Positions 39,763 to 48,921 of a stretch of DNA of 64,000 nucleotides are shown here, piece after piece. A model generated the notes under the pieces. It was not told the DNA's origin, did no database searches, and saw nothing but the letters and a program-made list of their open reading frames with translations. A program made the position numbers and the translations under genes. Within the stretch, counting starts at the first letter, position 1. Every line of letters begins with the position of its first letter. The DNA is taken from the NCBI GenBank assembly GCA_016195825.1, contig JACPYV010000136.1:1-64000 (forward strand). The letters are read 5' to 3'. Origin of the DNA: Burkholderiales bacterium (GTDB taxonomy: Bacteria; Pseudomonadota; Gammaproteobacteria; Burkholderiales; Burkholderiaceae_C).

Positions 39763-40719
39763 ATGATGAAGTTGATTGCCCGCCGCACGCTGCTCGCCGC
39801 AGCCCTGGCCCTGCCCGCCCTTGCGGCCGTCGCCGCGCCGCTGACGCTGGGCTTCTCCCAGGTCGGCGCAGAGAGCGAGTGGCGCACGGCCAATTCCGCG
39901 TCCATCAAGGCCGCGGCCAAAGAGGCCGGCGTCACGCTGAAGTTCGCCGACGCGCAGCAGAAGCAGGAAAACCAGGTCAAGGCCATCCGCAGCTACATCG
40001 CGCAGAAGGTCGACGTCATCGCCTTCTCGCCGGTCGTCGAGAGCGGCTGGGACACGGTGCTGAAGGAAGCCAAGGCTGCCGGCATCCCCGTTATCCTGAC
40101 CGACCGCGCCGTCAAGGTCGCCGACCCGTCGCTGTACGTCACCTTCATCGGCTCGGACTTCGTCGAGGAAGGCCGCAAGGCCGCCAAGTGGCTGGTGGAG
40201 CGCGCCGCCAAGACCCCGAACGCCGCGCTGAACATCGTCGAGCTGCAAGGCACCGTGGGTTCGGCACCGGCCATCGACCGCAAGAAAGGCTTCGAGGAAG
40301 GCATCAAGGCCAACCCCAAGCTGCAGATCATCCGCTCGCAGTCCGGCGAGTTCACGCGCGCCAAGGGCAAGGAGGTCATGGAGTCCTTCCTGAAGCAGCG
40401 CGACAAGAAGATCGACGTGCTGTACGCGCACAACGACGACATGGCCATCGGCGCCATCCAGGCCATCGAGGAAGCCGGCCTCAAGCCGGGCGTGGACATC
40501 GTCATCATCTCCATCGACGGCGTGCGTGGCGCCTTCGAGGCGATGAAGGCCGGCAAGCTCAACGTGACGGTGGAATGCAACCCGCTGCTGGGTCCGCAGC
40601 TGATGCAGCTGGCCAAGGACGTTGTCGCCAAGAAGCCGATCGAGAAGCGCATCACCGTGACGGAAGGTGTATTCCCGGCCGAAGTGGCGGCCAAGGAACT
40701 GCCGAATCGGAAGTATTGA
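39763..40719 (+). CDS. ytfQ: YtfQ-like sugar ABC substrate-binding protein
   Basis: A 318-residue periplasmic-binding-protein-like (CUT2) protein with signal peptide to about residue 24. LGFSQVGAESEWRTANS, DAQQKQENQVKAIRSYI and VVESGWDTVLKEAKAAGIPV, each quoted only in part by family, match E. coli YtfQ, which prefers galactofuranose and binds furanose forms. In an arabinan locus L-arabinofuranose is the obvious ligand. AAGGAG at 39750-39755 precedes the start; two adjacent ATG codons (39763, 39766) are possible. It begins a four-gene importer followed by a GH43 gene. Confidence 0.88.
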   Translation: MMKLIARRTLLAAALALPALAAVAAPLTLGFSQVGAESEWRTANSASIKAAAKEAGVTLKFADAQQKQENQVKAIRSYIAQKVDVIAFSPVVESGWDTVLKEAKAAGIPVILTDRAVKVADPSLYVTFIGSDFVEEGRKAAKWLVERAAKTPNAALNIVELQGTVGSAPAIDRKKGFEEGIKANPKLQIIRSQSGEFTRAKGKEVMESFLKQRDKKIDVLYAHNDDMAIGAIQAIEEAGLKPGVDIVIISIDGVRGAFEAMKAGKLNVTVECNPLLGPQLMQLAKDVVAKKPIEKRITVTEGVFPAEVAAKELPNRKY

Positions 40720-40720
40720 A

Positions 40721-42256
40721 ATGACGGTGAGTGCGGCCCCGGTGCTGGCCCTGTCCGGCATCCACAAAGGCTTTCCGGGCGTGAAAGCCCTCAGCGACGT
40801 CAGCCTGCGCCTGTTCCCGGGCGAGGTGCATGCGCTGATGGGCCAGAACGGCGCCGGCAAGTCCACGCTGATCAAGGTGCTGACGGGGCTGTACCAACCC
40901 GATGCCGGCACCATCACGCTGGATGGCCACCCGATCGCCCCACGCCGCACCGAGGAAGCCCAGGCCTTGGGTATCCAGACCGTCTACCAGGAGGTCAACC
41001 TCTGCACCAATCTCAGCGTGGCGGAGAACATCTGCGCTGGCCGCTTCCCACGCAAGTGGGGGCGCATCGACTGGTCGGCCGTCAACGCCGAAGCCCGGCG
41101 TGTGCTCGCGCAGATGGACCTCGACATCGACGTCACCGCACCGCTGTCGCGCTTCTCGCTGTCCGTGCAGCAGATGGTGGCCATCGCCCGCGCGCTGCGC
41201 GTGCAGGCGAAGGTGCTCATCCTCGATGAACCGACGTCCAGCCTGGACGACGCGGCCGTGCAGCGACTGTTCACTGTTCTGCGCCGTCTGCGCGACCAGG
41301 GTCTTGCCATCCTGTTCGTCACCCACTTCCTTGACCAGACCTATGCCTTGGCCGATCGCATCACGGTGATGCGCAACGGCGAGACGGAGGGCGAGTACCT
41401 GGCGAGCGACCTCAGCCGCCTGGCCCTCGTCAACAAGATGGTGGGCGCGCCGCCCGACCAGCAACCCACCCGCCTGGACAGCCGCGCCCCGAACACCGGC
41501 GCCCCTGTCTTGAAGGCGCAAGGGCTGACCCGGCGCGGCGCGCTTCACCCGCTGGACCTGGAACTCAAGCGCGGCGAGGTGCTGGGCCTGGCCGGGCTGC
41601 TGGGCTCCGGCCGCACGGAGGCCGCGCGCCTGCTCTTCGGCGCCGACGCGGCCGACGCGGGCCATGTCGCCACCGAGGGCCGTACCGGCCGGTGGCGCTC
41701 GCCGCGCGAGGCCATCGCCGCCGGCATCGCTTTCTGCTCCGAAGACCGCAAGCACGAAGGCGCCATCCTGGACCTCTCCGTGCGCGACAACATCCTGCTG
41801 GCATTGCAGGCCCGCCACGGCCTGCGCCTGGTCATGTGCCACGAGCAGCAGCAGGCGCTGGCCGACGACTACATCCAGCGTCTCGGCATCAAGACCGCCA
41901 GTGCGGACACGCCCATCGGGCAACTCTCCGGCGGCAATCAGCAGAAGGCCCTGCTGGCCCGCTGGCTGGCCACCGAGCCTGTTGTCCTCATCCTCGACGA
42001 GCCCACGCGCGGCATCGACGTGCGTGCCAAGGAAGACCTGATGGACGCCGTGCGCGCGCTGGCCCATCGCCCGGCAGAAGAAGGCGGCAACGGCATGTCC
42101 ATCCTCTTCATCTCCTCCGAACTGCCCGAGGTCCTGCACTGCAGCGACCGCGTCCTCGTGTTGCGCGACCGCCGCGCCGCTGGCGAATACCGCCGCGGCG
42201 AGCTGGATGAACGCAGCGTGCTTGAAGTGATCGCCGCGGAGCCTGTCGCGGCATGA
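40721..42256 (+). CDS. ytfR: Sugar ABC transporter ATP-binding protein, YtfR-like
   Basis: A 511-residue double-ATPase of the CUT2 class. The first half has Walker A GQNGAGKST (about 41-49), signature LSVQQMVAIARAL and Walker B ILDEPTSSLD. The second half has the degenerate GLLGSGRTE in place of Walker A, LSGGNQQKALLARWL, and ILDEPTRGID. It drives uptake through the two permeases that follow. The ATG at 40721 is one base after the binding-protein stop. The four genes are tightly spaced or overlapping. Confidence 0.92.
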   Translation: MTVSAAPVLALSGIHKGFPGVKALSDVSLRLFPGEVHALMGQNGAGKSTLIKVLTGLYQPDAGTITLDGHPIAPRRTEEAQALGIQTVYQEVNLCTNLSVAENICAGRFPRKWGRIDWSAVNAEARRVLAQMDLDIDVTAPLSRFSLSVQQMVAIARALRVQAKVLILDEPTSSLDDAAVQRLFTVLRRLRDQGLAILFVTHFLDQTYALADRITVMRNGETEGEYLASDLSRLALVNKMVGAPPDQQPTRLDSRAPNTGAPVLKAQGLTRRGALHPLDLELKRGEVLGLAGLLGSGRTEAARLLFGADAADAGHVATEGRTGRWRSPREAIAAGIAFCSEDRKHEGAILDLSVRDNILLALQARHGLRLVMCHEQQQALADDYIQRLGIKTASADTPIGQLSGGNQQKALLARWLATEPVVLILDEPTRGIDVRAKEDLMDAVRALAHRPAEEGGNGMSILFISSELPEVLHCSDRVLVLRDRRAAGEYRRGELDERSVLEVIAAEPVAA

Positions 42257-43260
42257 ATTCCCCGAGTCTCGCTATGTCCACCGCAAGCGCCCGCCCTCGG
42301 GCCTGGCAACACCCCCTCGCGCGGCCCGTCGCCGCGCTCGCGCTGCTGCTCGCCGTCGCGGCCATCTTCGTGCCCGGTTTCCTGCACCTGGAGATCAAGG
42401 ACGGTCATCTCTACGGCAGCCTCGTCGACATCCTGCACCGCGCGGCTCCGCTGATGCTGGCGGCGTTGGGCATGACGCTGGTCATCGCCACGCGCGGCAT
42501 CGACGTGTCCGTGGGCGCCGTGGTTGCCATCGCCGGCACCGTGGGCTGTGTGCTGGTTGGCTCGCACGGCCTGGCCGTCGCGTTCGCAGCGGCCTTGGGC
42601 GCTGCGCTGCTGTGCGGGCTGTGGAACGGCCTGCTGGTGTCGGCCCTGGGCCTGCAGCCCATCATCGCGACGCTGATCCTGATGGTCGCCGGCCGCGGCC
42701 TCGCGCAGCTGCTGACCGACGGTCAGATCATCACTGTCTACGAGCCCGCCAGCTTCTTCTGGCTGGGTGGCGGCTACCTGCTGGGCCTGCCGGTGTCGCT
42801 GTTCGTCGTCGCCACCGTGGCGGGCCTCACCGGCCTGCTGATGAAACGTACGGCGCTGGGCCTGTTCATCCAGACCGTCGGCATCAACCCCGTCGCGGCG
42901 CGCCTGGCCGGCGTGCGCACGGCGGCCATCGTCTTTTTCGTCTACGTCTACTGCAGCCTCGGCGCCGGGCTGGCGGGGCTGATGATCTCGTCCAACATCA
43001 AGAGCGCCGATGCCAACAACGCCGGCCTGCTGCTGGAGCTGGATGCCATCCTCGCCGTCACCCTCGGCGGTGGCCAGCTCAGCGGCGGCAAGTTCAGTCT
43101 GGCCGGCAGCCTCATCGGCGCGCTCATCATCCAGACGCTGACGTCCACCATCTACGCGATGGGCGTGCCGCCGCAGGTCACGATGGTCGTCAAGGCCGTC
43201 GTCGTGTTCGCAGTCTGCATCTCGCAGTCGTCGGCCTGGTCGACCTGGAGGAAGGCATGA
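42253..43260 (+). CDS. ytfT: Sugar ABC transporter permease, YtfT-like
   Basis: A 335-residue inner-membrane protein with eight to ten hydrophobic helices. The CUT2 permease signature is present around GMTLVIATRGIDVSVGAV, and the conserved LGGGQLSGGKFSLAGSLIGA near the C-terminus. Two permeases of unequal sequence form the channel, as in YtfT-YjfF. It overlaps the ATPase gene by 4 bp (ATGA) and the second permease by 4 bp, so the three are translated together. Confidence 0.9.
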   Translation: MNSPSLAMSTASARPRAWQHPLARPVAALALLLAVAAIFVPGFLHLEIKDGHLYGSLVDILHRAAPLMLAALGMTLVIATRGIDVSVGAVVAIAGTVGCVLVGSHGLAVAFAAALGAALLCGLWNGLLVSALGLQPIIATLILMVAGRGLAQLLTDGQIITVYEPASFFWLGGGYLLGLPVSLFVVATVAGLTGLLMKRTALGLFIQTVGINPVAARLAGVRTAAIVFFVYVYCSLGAGLAGLMISSNIKSADANNAGLLLELDAILAVTLGGGQLSGGKFSLAGSLIGALIIQTLTSTIYAMGVPPQVTMVVKAVVVFAVCISQSSAWSTWRKA

Positions 43261-44234
43261 AAGCCCTGCGCGCGGCCATGGCCGCTCCCTCCTTCACGAG
43301 CTGGGTCAGTGTTGCGTTGATGGCCGTGCTATTCATTGTCGGCGCCAGCAGCTACACGGGCTTTGGCTCCACGCAGGTGGTGCTGAACCTGCTCATCGAC
43401 AACGCCTTCCTGCTCGTCATCGCCGTGGGCATGAGCTTCGTCATCCTGTCTGGCGGCATCGACCTGTCGGTGGGCTCGGTGCTGGCACTCACCACCATGG
43501 TGGCCGCCTGGCTGCTGCAGGTGGCGCACTGGCCGGCCGAACTGGTCATCGTGCTCGTACTCGTCGGCGGCGCGGCTTTCGGCGCGCTGCAGGGCGTCGT
43601 CATCCACGTGTTCAAGCTGCAGGCCTTCATCGTCACGCTGGCCGGCATGTTCCTGGCGCGCGGGCTGTGCTTTCTCATCAGTGTGGACAGCATCACCATC
43701 GACGCGCCGCTGTTCGTCACGCTGTCGCAGACGCAGATCACGCTGTTCGGCGGCGCCTTCCTGTCGCCTGGCGCGGTCATCGCGCTGGCCGTACTGGGTG
43801 CGGGCCTGTGGGTCGCCCACTGCACAGCCTTCGGCCGCACGGTCTATGCGCTCGGCGGCAGCGAGGCCTCCGCGCTGATGATGGGCCTCAATGTCGGCCG
43901 CACCAAGGTGGCGGTCTACGCGCTGAGCGGCTTCTGCGCGTCGCTGGCCGGCCTGCTTTTCGCGTTCTACATGCTCAGCGGCTATGGCCAGCATGCGCAA
44001 GGCGTGGAGCTGGACGCCATCGCGGCGGTGGTCATCGGCGGCACCGTGCTGACGGGCGGCTACGGCTACGTGGCCGGCGCGCTGTCCGGCGTGTTGGTGC
44101 TGGGCCTGATCCAGACGCTGATCGCCTTCGACGGCACGCTCAGCTCCTGGTGGACCAAGATCGTCATCGGCGCGCTGCTGTTCGTCTTCTGCGCCGTGCA
44201 GCGCTTGCTCTCCTTGAAGAAGGCCACTGCCTGA
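43257..44234 (+). CDS. yjfF: Sugar ABC transporter permease, YjfF-like
   Basis: A 325-residue inner-membrane permease of the CUT2 class. GMSFVILSGGIDLSVGSV (the core motif) and IGGTVLTGGYGYVAGAL near the C-terminus are clear. The ATG at 43257 overlaps the previous stop (ATGA) and is the reading that gives a normal first helix. It pairs with the preceding permease. Its stop overlaps the start of the next gene, an exported GH43 (TGATG). Confidence 0.9.
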   Translation: MKALRAAMAAPSFTSWVSVALMAVLFIVGASSYTGFGSTQVVLNLLIDNAFLLVIAVGMSFVILSGGIDLSVGSVLALTTMVAAWLLQVAHWPAELVIVLVLVGGAAFGALQGVVIHVFKLQAFIVTLAGMFLARGLCFLISVDSITIDAPLFVTLSQTQITLFGGAFLSPGAVIALAVLGAGLWVAHCTAFGRTVYALGGSEASALMMGLNVGRTKVAVYALSGFCASLAGLLFAFYMLSGYGQHAQGVELDAIAAVVIGGTVLTGGYGYVAGALSGVLVLGLIQTLIAFDGTLSSWWTKIVIGALLFVFCAVQRLLSLKKATA

Positions 44235-45190
44235 TGTTGAAGAACCTCTTTGCGGCCGCGCTGCTGTGCGGTGCCGGCGTGGTGCAAGCCGCGACCAACC
44301 CGCTGTTCGCCCCGCTCTACACGGCTGACCCGGCCGTGCTGGTGGATGGCGGTCGCGTCTACCTCTTCACCGGCCGCGACGAGGCCCTGCCGGAGGGCAA
44401 GGACTACGTCATGCACGACTGGCACGTGTTCTCGTCCTGCGACATGGTGAACTGGAAGGACGAGGGCGTGCCCATCAAGGCCCGCGACTTCGCCTGGGCC
44501 AAGGGCCGCGCCTGGGCGTCGGACATCGTCAAGCGCGATGGCAAGTACTGGTTCTACTCGACCGTCGAGCATGCGACAGTGCCGGGCTTCGCCATCGGCG
44601 TTGCGGTGTCGGACTCGCCGACCGGGCCGTTCGTCGATGCGCGCGGCTCCGCGCTCGTCACCAACGACATGACCACGCAGACTGACATCGCGTGGGACGA
44701 CATCGACCCGGCCATCTTCATCGACGACGACGGCCAGGCCTATCTGTACTGGGGCAACACGGTCATGAAGTACGCCAAGCTCAAGGCCAACATGACCGAG
44801 CTGGACGGGCCGATCACCGCGGTGCCGGTGAAGGACTTCGTGGAGGCGTCCTACCTGCACAAGCGCAAAGGCGTGTACTACCTGAGCTATTCGCAGCACT
44901 TCCCCGAGGAGACGGCCTACATGACCGGGCCGTCACCTACCGGGCCGTGGACGCCGCGGGGCGTTGTCATGGCCAAGAATCTGAAGACGAAGACCATCCA
45001 TCAGGCGTTCTTCGAGTTCAACGGTCGCAGTTATGTGGCGTATCACAACGCCGAGCTGCCGGGGGGCGGCGAGTTCCGGCGGTCGGTGGCCATGGAGGAG
45101 TTCTCGTACCGGGCGGATGGGACGATTCCGTTCATTCGGCAGACGAAGGCGGGGCCGAGGGCGAATCCTTCGGCGGCTTGCAAGCGCTGA
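44234..45190 (+). CDS. GH43 family glycosidase, exported
   Basis: A 318-residue GH43. A signal peptide ends near VVQAA (about 20). Catalytic residues can be placed as D32 (base, YTADPAV), D158 (DDIDPAIF) and E204 (DFVEASYL). Its sequence differs from the other three GH43 genes here and resembles the subfamily with alpha-L-arabinofuranosidase/beta-xylosidase activity that has the HDWHVFSSCDMVNW segment. Position directly after the furanose importer suggests it makes the imported monosaccharide. It is the last gene of the rightward arm before the degraded patch. Confidence 0.85.
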   Translation: MLKNLFAAALLCGAGVVQAATNPLFAPLYTADPAVLVDGGRVYLFTGRDEALPEGKDYVMHDWHVFSSCDMVNWKDEGVPIKARDFAWAKGRAWASDIVKRDGKYWFYSTVEHATVPGFAIGVAVSDSPTGPFVDARGSALVTNDMTTQTDIAWDDIDPAIFIDDDGQAYLYWGNTVMKYAKLKANMTELDGPITAVPVKDFVEASYLHKRKGVYYLSYSQHFPEETAYMTGPSPTGPWTPRGVVMAKNLKTKTIHQAFFEFNGRSYVAYHNAELPGGGEFRRSVAMEEFSYRADGTIPFIRQTKAGPRANPSAACKR

Positions 45191-45684
45191 GGTGTTGGGT
45201 TCGGGTTGCTTTTGCGTGGAGGGTGTTGGCTCGGTGCATTGCCGGGAATCCTGCCCGGCAAGCGGAGCAACTTTCATCTGCGGGGCCAGAAGAAGGTCAC
45301 CAAAGAAGAGGTCCTGAACCGCACACGATCGCGGCGACGCCGTCGGCGGCGCGCGAAAACGGTCGGCGGCATTTCGCCCAGACGCACGCCGCTGCGCCCT
45401 CGCTGCTGTCCCTGTGAAGAGCAACGTCCATCGCGCCTTCACGCCGCTCAACGCCGGCTGCGCGCCGGACTCATCAGGAGTGCGAAGCCAGCGTCGCTCG
45501 GACGAAGCTCGCCGTTCGCGTGCGGGCTAAACGCTGCAGCTCACCAAGGTTCTGAACCCGAGGTCTGTTGCCGACCCGCCGCAGACCTCGGCGTCGCCGA
45601 TCTGGCCGCCGAACAGCGGTCACTGAATGATTGACATGAGAAACGGTGGCCGCCGTGCCTGTCAGCGTTTAATCGATGGAAGGG
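45191..45684. other. 494-bp non-coding stretch bordering the degraded patch
   Basis: No credible gene is present. Its words (for example AAGAAGGTCACCAAAGAAGAG at 45289-45309 and the following inverted GC-rich words) resemble the degenerate intergenic sequence that recurs in Burkholderiales genomes, but I cannot confirm that here. It forms the left border of the accessory patch. Confidence 0.4.
45239..45261. terminator. Stem-loop after the rightward arm
   Basis: TTGCCGGG (45239-45246) pairs perfectly with CCCGGCAA (45254-45261) around a 7-nt loop, about 50 bp past the GH43 stop. There is no T-tract, so it may be a Rho-assisted end or an RNA-stabilising hairpin. Confidence 0.4.
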
Positions 45685-46460
45685 TTAGCCGGCCCTTTCC
45701 GCAATTGGCGAAAGCAGTAACCGTTCGAACTCGGCGTGGTGGTGCGTTGCTGCTTCAAGCAGTGTGACGACTTTTTCCACAAGATCGTTCTTGTTGTACT
45801 CGACACCGCCCCTAGACACACGGTCGCCAACGATTGTTAGCTCTCCGGAGCCTGGGAATATCTTGTCGACGAGTTTTGGCGGATAAAAGTGCTCAATCCC
45901 GTTCAATGACCACTTGACTATGTTGTCCCGAAGCACTCCCATCTTTTCCAACTGCTCGGGTAGCGAAGCTGAATGAACGGAGTCCAGAACGACAAATATT
46001 CGATCTCTATACGGACTCTTTTGAATATCGGTCAGGAGGCCGCCTGCGATTGTGAGCACCTCTTTAATTCGGGTGTCTGAATTTGCCGCGATGACACTCA
46101 GCTGAGAGTTCGGGAACCTAAGGCTTGTGGCCCGCTCAATGAAGCGGTGATCACATTTGCCTTCAACCAGTAGGATGGCAGAGGGAAGGTACAGGGTTTC
46201 AAAGCGATTGCCGAGAAGAAAGAAGTGAACCTTGTTCAATTCGCCAAGTGTAGAAACAACTTTCAAATCGATCTCGTCACCCTGCTTTGAGACAACGTAG
46301 TTATTGCTGATGTTTCGCCGATCTAGGAACACCGTTGAATGCGTTGCAAAAACAATGGTTCGAATGTGGGGGAAATACTTGGCTCTGTGTTCTCGATCAA
46401 AGAGAAAGTCAGCCAGTACTCCTTGCGCCTCGGGACTGACTCCAAGTTCGGGCTCGTCGA

Positions 46461-46466
46461 TAAGAA
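46461..46466. repeat. Left target site duplication of the insertion sequence
   Basis: TAAGAA immediately before the left end of the element. An identical TAAGAA follows the right end at 48108-48113. Joining the flanks through one copy restores the reading frame YDTFLIDEP of the nuclease. Confidence 0.8.
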
Positions 46467-48107
46467 GTCAGACCTGCGAAATTCATTTCGCCGCCATCAA
46501 TGGCAACGGATCGCCCCCTTGCGCGCCCGTCAACAGCGATGTCGGACGTCGTGTGACGCCGTATAGAAGTCGCGAGCGCTCATGGCGGTCATGGCCCAAA
46601 TCGCTTGTGCGGCCCACAGGGCGTAAAAAAGTGCCTTCAGGCCCAGGCGAACGATCGCCCGCAGCAGCCAGCGCACATTGAAGCCTGCCGCGCACAGCAC
46701 CGCATGCAGCGCATCGCCTTCAGCGCCCTTGAGCCAGCACCGGTCCATCCGGTGATCGGCCTTGGTGTGGCCGATCAGGGGCTCGATGGCCTGGCGCCGC
46801 TTCAACCAGGTCCGCTGCCGAGGCGTCAGGGACTTGTACTTGCCGCGGTGGATCACGTGCACCGGTGCCACCTCTTGGTCCACCCCGCGATAGCCCAGGT
46901 CAACGACCGCCGTGCTCGGCCTCACGCCGATGTCTTGCAGCAAGGTGTTGGTCTGCTCGAGCTGTGCGGCCAGGGTGTGGCCGTCGTACGGATTGCCGGT
47001 GAAGCTGCGCGCGCCCACCATCAGCCCGTGCTGGTGCGTGATCGCCAAGCTGACCTTGACGCCGAATTCGTACGGCTGGCGGGCCTTGCCCTTGGAGATG
47101 CATTCAGCTTCCGGCGCGTGCAGGGCGTACAGCTTGTTCTTGTCCTTGGTGCGCTGGCTGTGGATGCGCTCAGCACGCTGGACCCAGAGCTCGAGCGCTT
47201 GCCGGGCAACGTCGCCCAGACCGGTCATCTTGCGCCGCACCTCGCGCAGCAAGCGGCCCAGGATGGTTCGCTGGCGGCGCAGCACCGATCGCAAGCGCTT
47301 GAACTGCTTGGCGTGGGCGTAGCCGCCGGCACGCCGGCGCAGTGTTCTGCCTTCGCGCTCGTGGGTTTGCTTGAGCTCGATGCCGGCACGCTTGGCAAGC
47401 CGCACGATCTTGTCGCGGGCGACCTCCAGCAGCCGGCTGTCGGTGGGGTGCGCGATCGCCTTGCTCTGCACGGTGCTGTCGACGATCACGCGTTCGAACT
47501 CGGTCTTCTTGACCGCACCCATGGTCACCGCGGCTTCGATGGTGCTCTTGAGCAGTTGTTCCACGCCGGCTTCGCCCAGCACCCGCCGGAACCGGCCGAT
47601 CTGAGTGGCGTCGCACGGCACACGGGGTTCGAAGTACACCTGGCCGCTGAAGAACTGGAAGTACACGTCCTGGGCCCAGCGCTCCACGAGCGCCTCGTCG
47701 CTCTCGTTGTAGGCGTGCTTCAGGTAAAGCAGCGCGACCATCAACCGAATGGGCAGACGAGGCCGGCCGGCGCTGCTCACGCCCCCCCCCGGCGACCACC
47801 ACGCTGGGGCCAAACAGGTCAGCCCCTTCGCTGAGCCGGCCCTTGCGGTCGCGATGCGCAAACACCGGCGCCAGCGAAGCTTCGATCTGCGCCCACGGCA
47901 TCCGCGTGGCCAGCACCGCCAGCGGGTGACGCAGATCGATCATCACATCCAGTCGGGCGCGAAAGAAGTCGTCGGTGGCCATCTGCGAGGTCTCCAAAAC
48001 TCCCAGGAACTGCACTCCATTGGAATCAGTCTTGGGAGTTCTGACCATCAGCGATCACCCCACAACACCAGTGTTCATGCGGGTCTCAGCGGTATTGCAG
48101 GCCCGAC
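46467..48107 (-). mobile_element. Insertion sequence, IS5/IS1182-like, 1641 bp
   Basis: The ends carry imperfect inverted repeats: GTCAGACCTGC at 46467-46477 and, read from the right end, GTCGGGCCTGC (48107-48097), matching at 9 of 11 positions. The ends are defined independently by the 6-bp duplication TAAGAA and by restoration of the disrupted gene. It holds a single leftward transposase gene with a DDE domain and DUF772-like N-terminus. Six bp is not the standard duplication size for every IS5 subgroup, so the family is left at IS5/IS1182-like. Confidence 0.85.
46530..48048 (-). pseudogene. DDE transposase with frameshift at a run of nine C
   Basis: It starts at ATG 48048 (MVRTPKTDS), runs in frame through MATDDFFRARLDVMIDLRHP to SVVVAGGG, then continues in another frame as VSSAGRPRLPIRLMVALLYLKHAYNE-type sequence to a stop at 46530. 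The break is at C47782-C47790 (nine C on the + strand). Eight would give one 505-residue protein. DDE residues are likely in VIVDSTVQ, AVVDLGYRG and AIEPLIGHTKAD. It is either inactivated, a sequencing-length error in the homopolymer, or expressed by slippage on the G run. Confidence 0.8.
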
Positions 48108-48113
48108 TAAGAA
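48108..48113. repeat. Right target site duplication of the insertion sequence
   Basis: TAAGAA, identical to 46461-46466, directly after the right end (GGCCCGAC) of the element. Confidence 0.8.
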
Positions 48114-48886
48114 AAGTGTCGTAGTCGGTATTGAGTAAGCTTGTTAGCAAGGTTGCGATCAAGCGGAAACCAGAACTTGTGTATGAGATGTTGTGCCCAT
48201 TGCAAGAGATGTACTTTTGAGACATCGAGTTGTCAGGAACTGTTTCCTTTATCTATATCCGCGTGCCAAGAAGCAGTTCGACAATCTCAACAAGAGTATT
48301 GCGCTGAGAGTCAGTTAGTTCTGCGATTGCTTGTTGCAGATTGACTGGCGAGTTGTCGATGTTCTGCTGTTGTTGGCTCCACTGGTTTAGAAATTCGCGC
48401 CAACGTTCATCCTTCCTGTTTTTATTTGGCGTGAAATAGCCTAAAAGGTTGAAGTTTTGATAGCGCGCGGGGCCAAGGTACGAAGCGGCTTGACCCCACT
48501 GTTGCGTGAGCGTCTTCAGGAGGAAGGATTTTCCGCAGTTGTTGCGGCCGACCAATACTGCGTACTCGCATTCACGGATTTTTGTCAGTTCGACTTGTGC
48601 GGTCTCAGTGAAATGAGTGCTTGGTCGTTGGTCATACTGGTACATGAAATCTCCCTGCTTCTTGAGTGCCGGCAAAGGTGTTGCATGCAGCTGGCTGACG
48701 AATTCTGCGCAACATTTGAGCAATTGATCTGCTCGCATGCCCGAATCCGCTGCTCCCACTAGCAGGCATTCACCAGCGTCGGCTGGTGGCCGACAACGGG
48801 CCATAGAGCGGCACCCAACGCGGCTTGTCAAATGTGAGACCACTGCTGAGGTTGGCAGCGCAGAACCAGGATTCCCCGGGGTCGTC

Positions 48887-48915
48887 TTGACAACGGTTGC
48901 CAACGGGTTCACGAT
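48887..48915 (+). promoter_or_regulatory. Possible parDE promoter with small palindrome
   Basis: A perfect -35 TTGACA (48887-48892) lies 17 bp before CACGAT (a weak -10). Between them GTTGCCAAC (48897-48905) is a 9-bp near-palindrome of the size an autoregulating ParD could bind. Confidence 0.4.
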
Positions 48916-48921
48916 TCCTCC

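Larger units (their letters stand above)
45685..48645 (-). pseudogene. OLD-like ATPase/TOPRIM nuclease gene, split by an IS and stopped
   Basis: The 5' piece (48645 to 48108) starts MYQYDQRPS after GGGAGA and has Walker A GRNNCGKS (33-40). Codon 131 is a TAG at 48253-48255, after which clear coding resumes (SYTSSGFRLIATLL). The 3' piece (46466 to 45685) begins with the Walker B-like LIDEPELGVSPEA, then FATHSTVFLDRR, then TOPRIM (LLVEGKCDHRF and VVLDSVHS). Removing the insertion sequence and one TSD copy leaves 1314 bp, exactly 438 codons in one frame, so the gene was intact before insertion apart from the stop. G+C is lower than in flanking genes. Family: OLD-type ATP-dependent endonuclease, often phage defence. 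Confidence 0.85.

Noticed and set aside
45206-45634. 142-codon open frame after the GH43 gene
   Set aside because: Arg/Cys/Ser-rich with no ribosome site; looks like non-coding border sequence.
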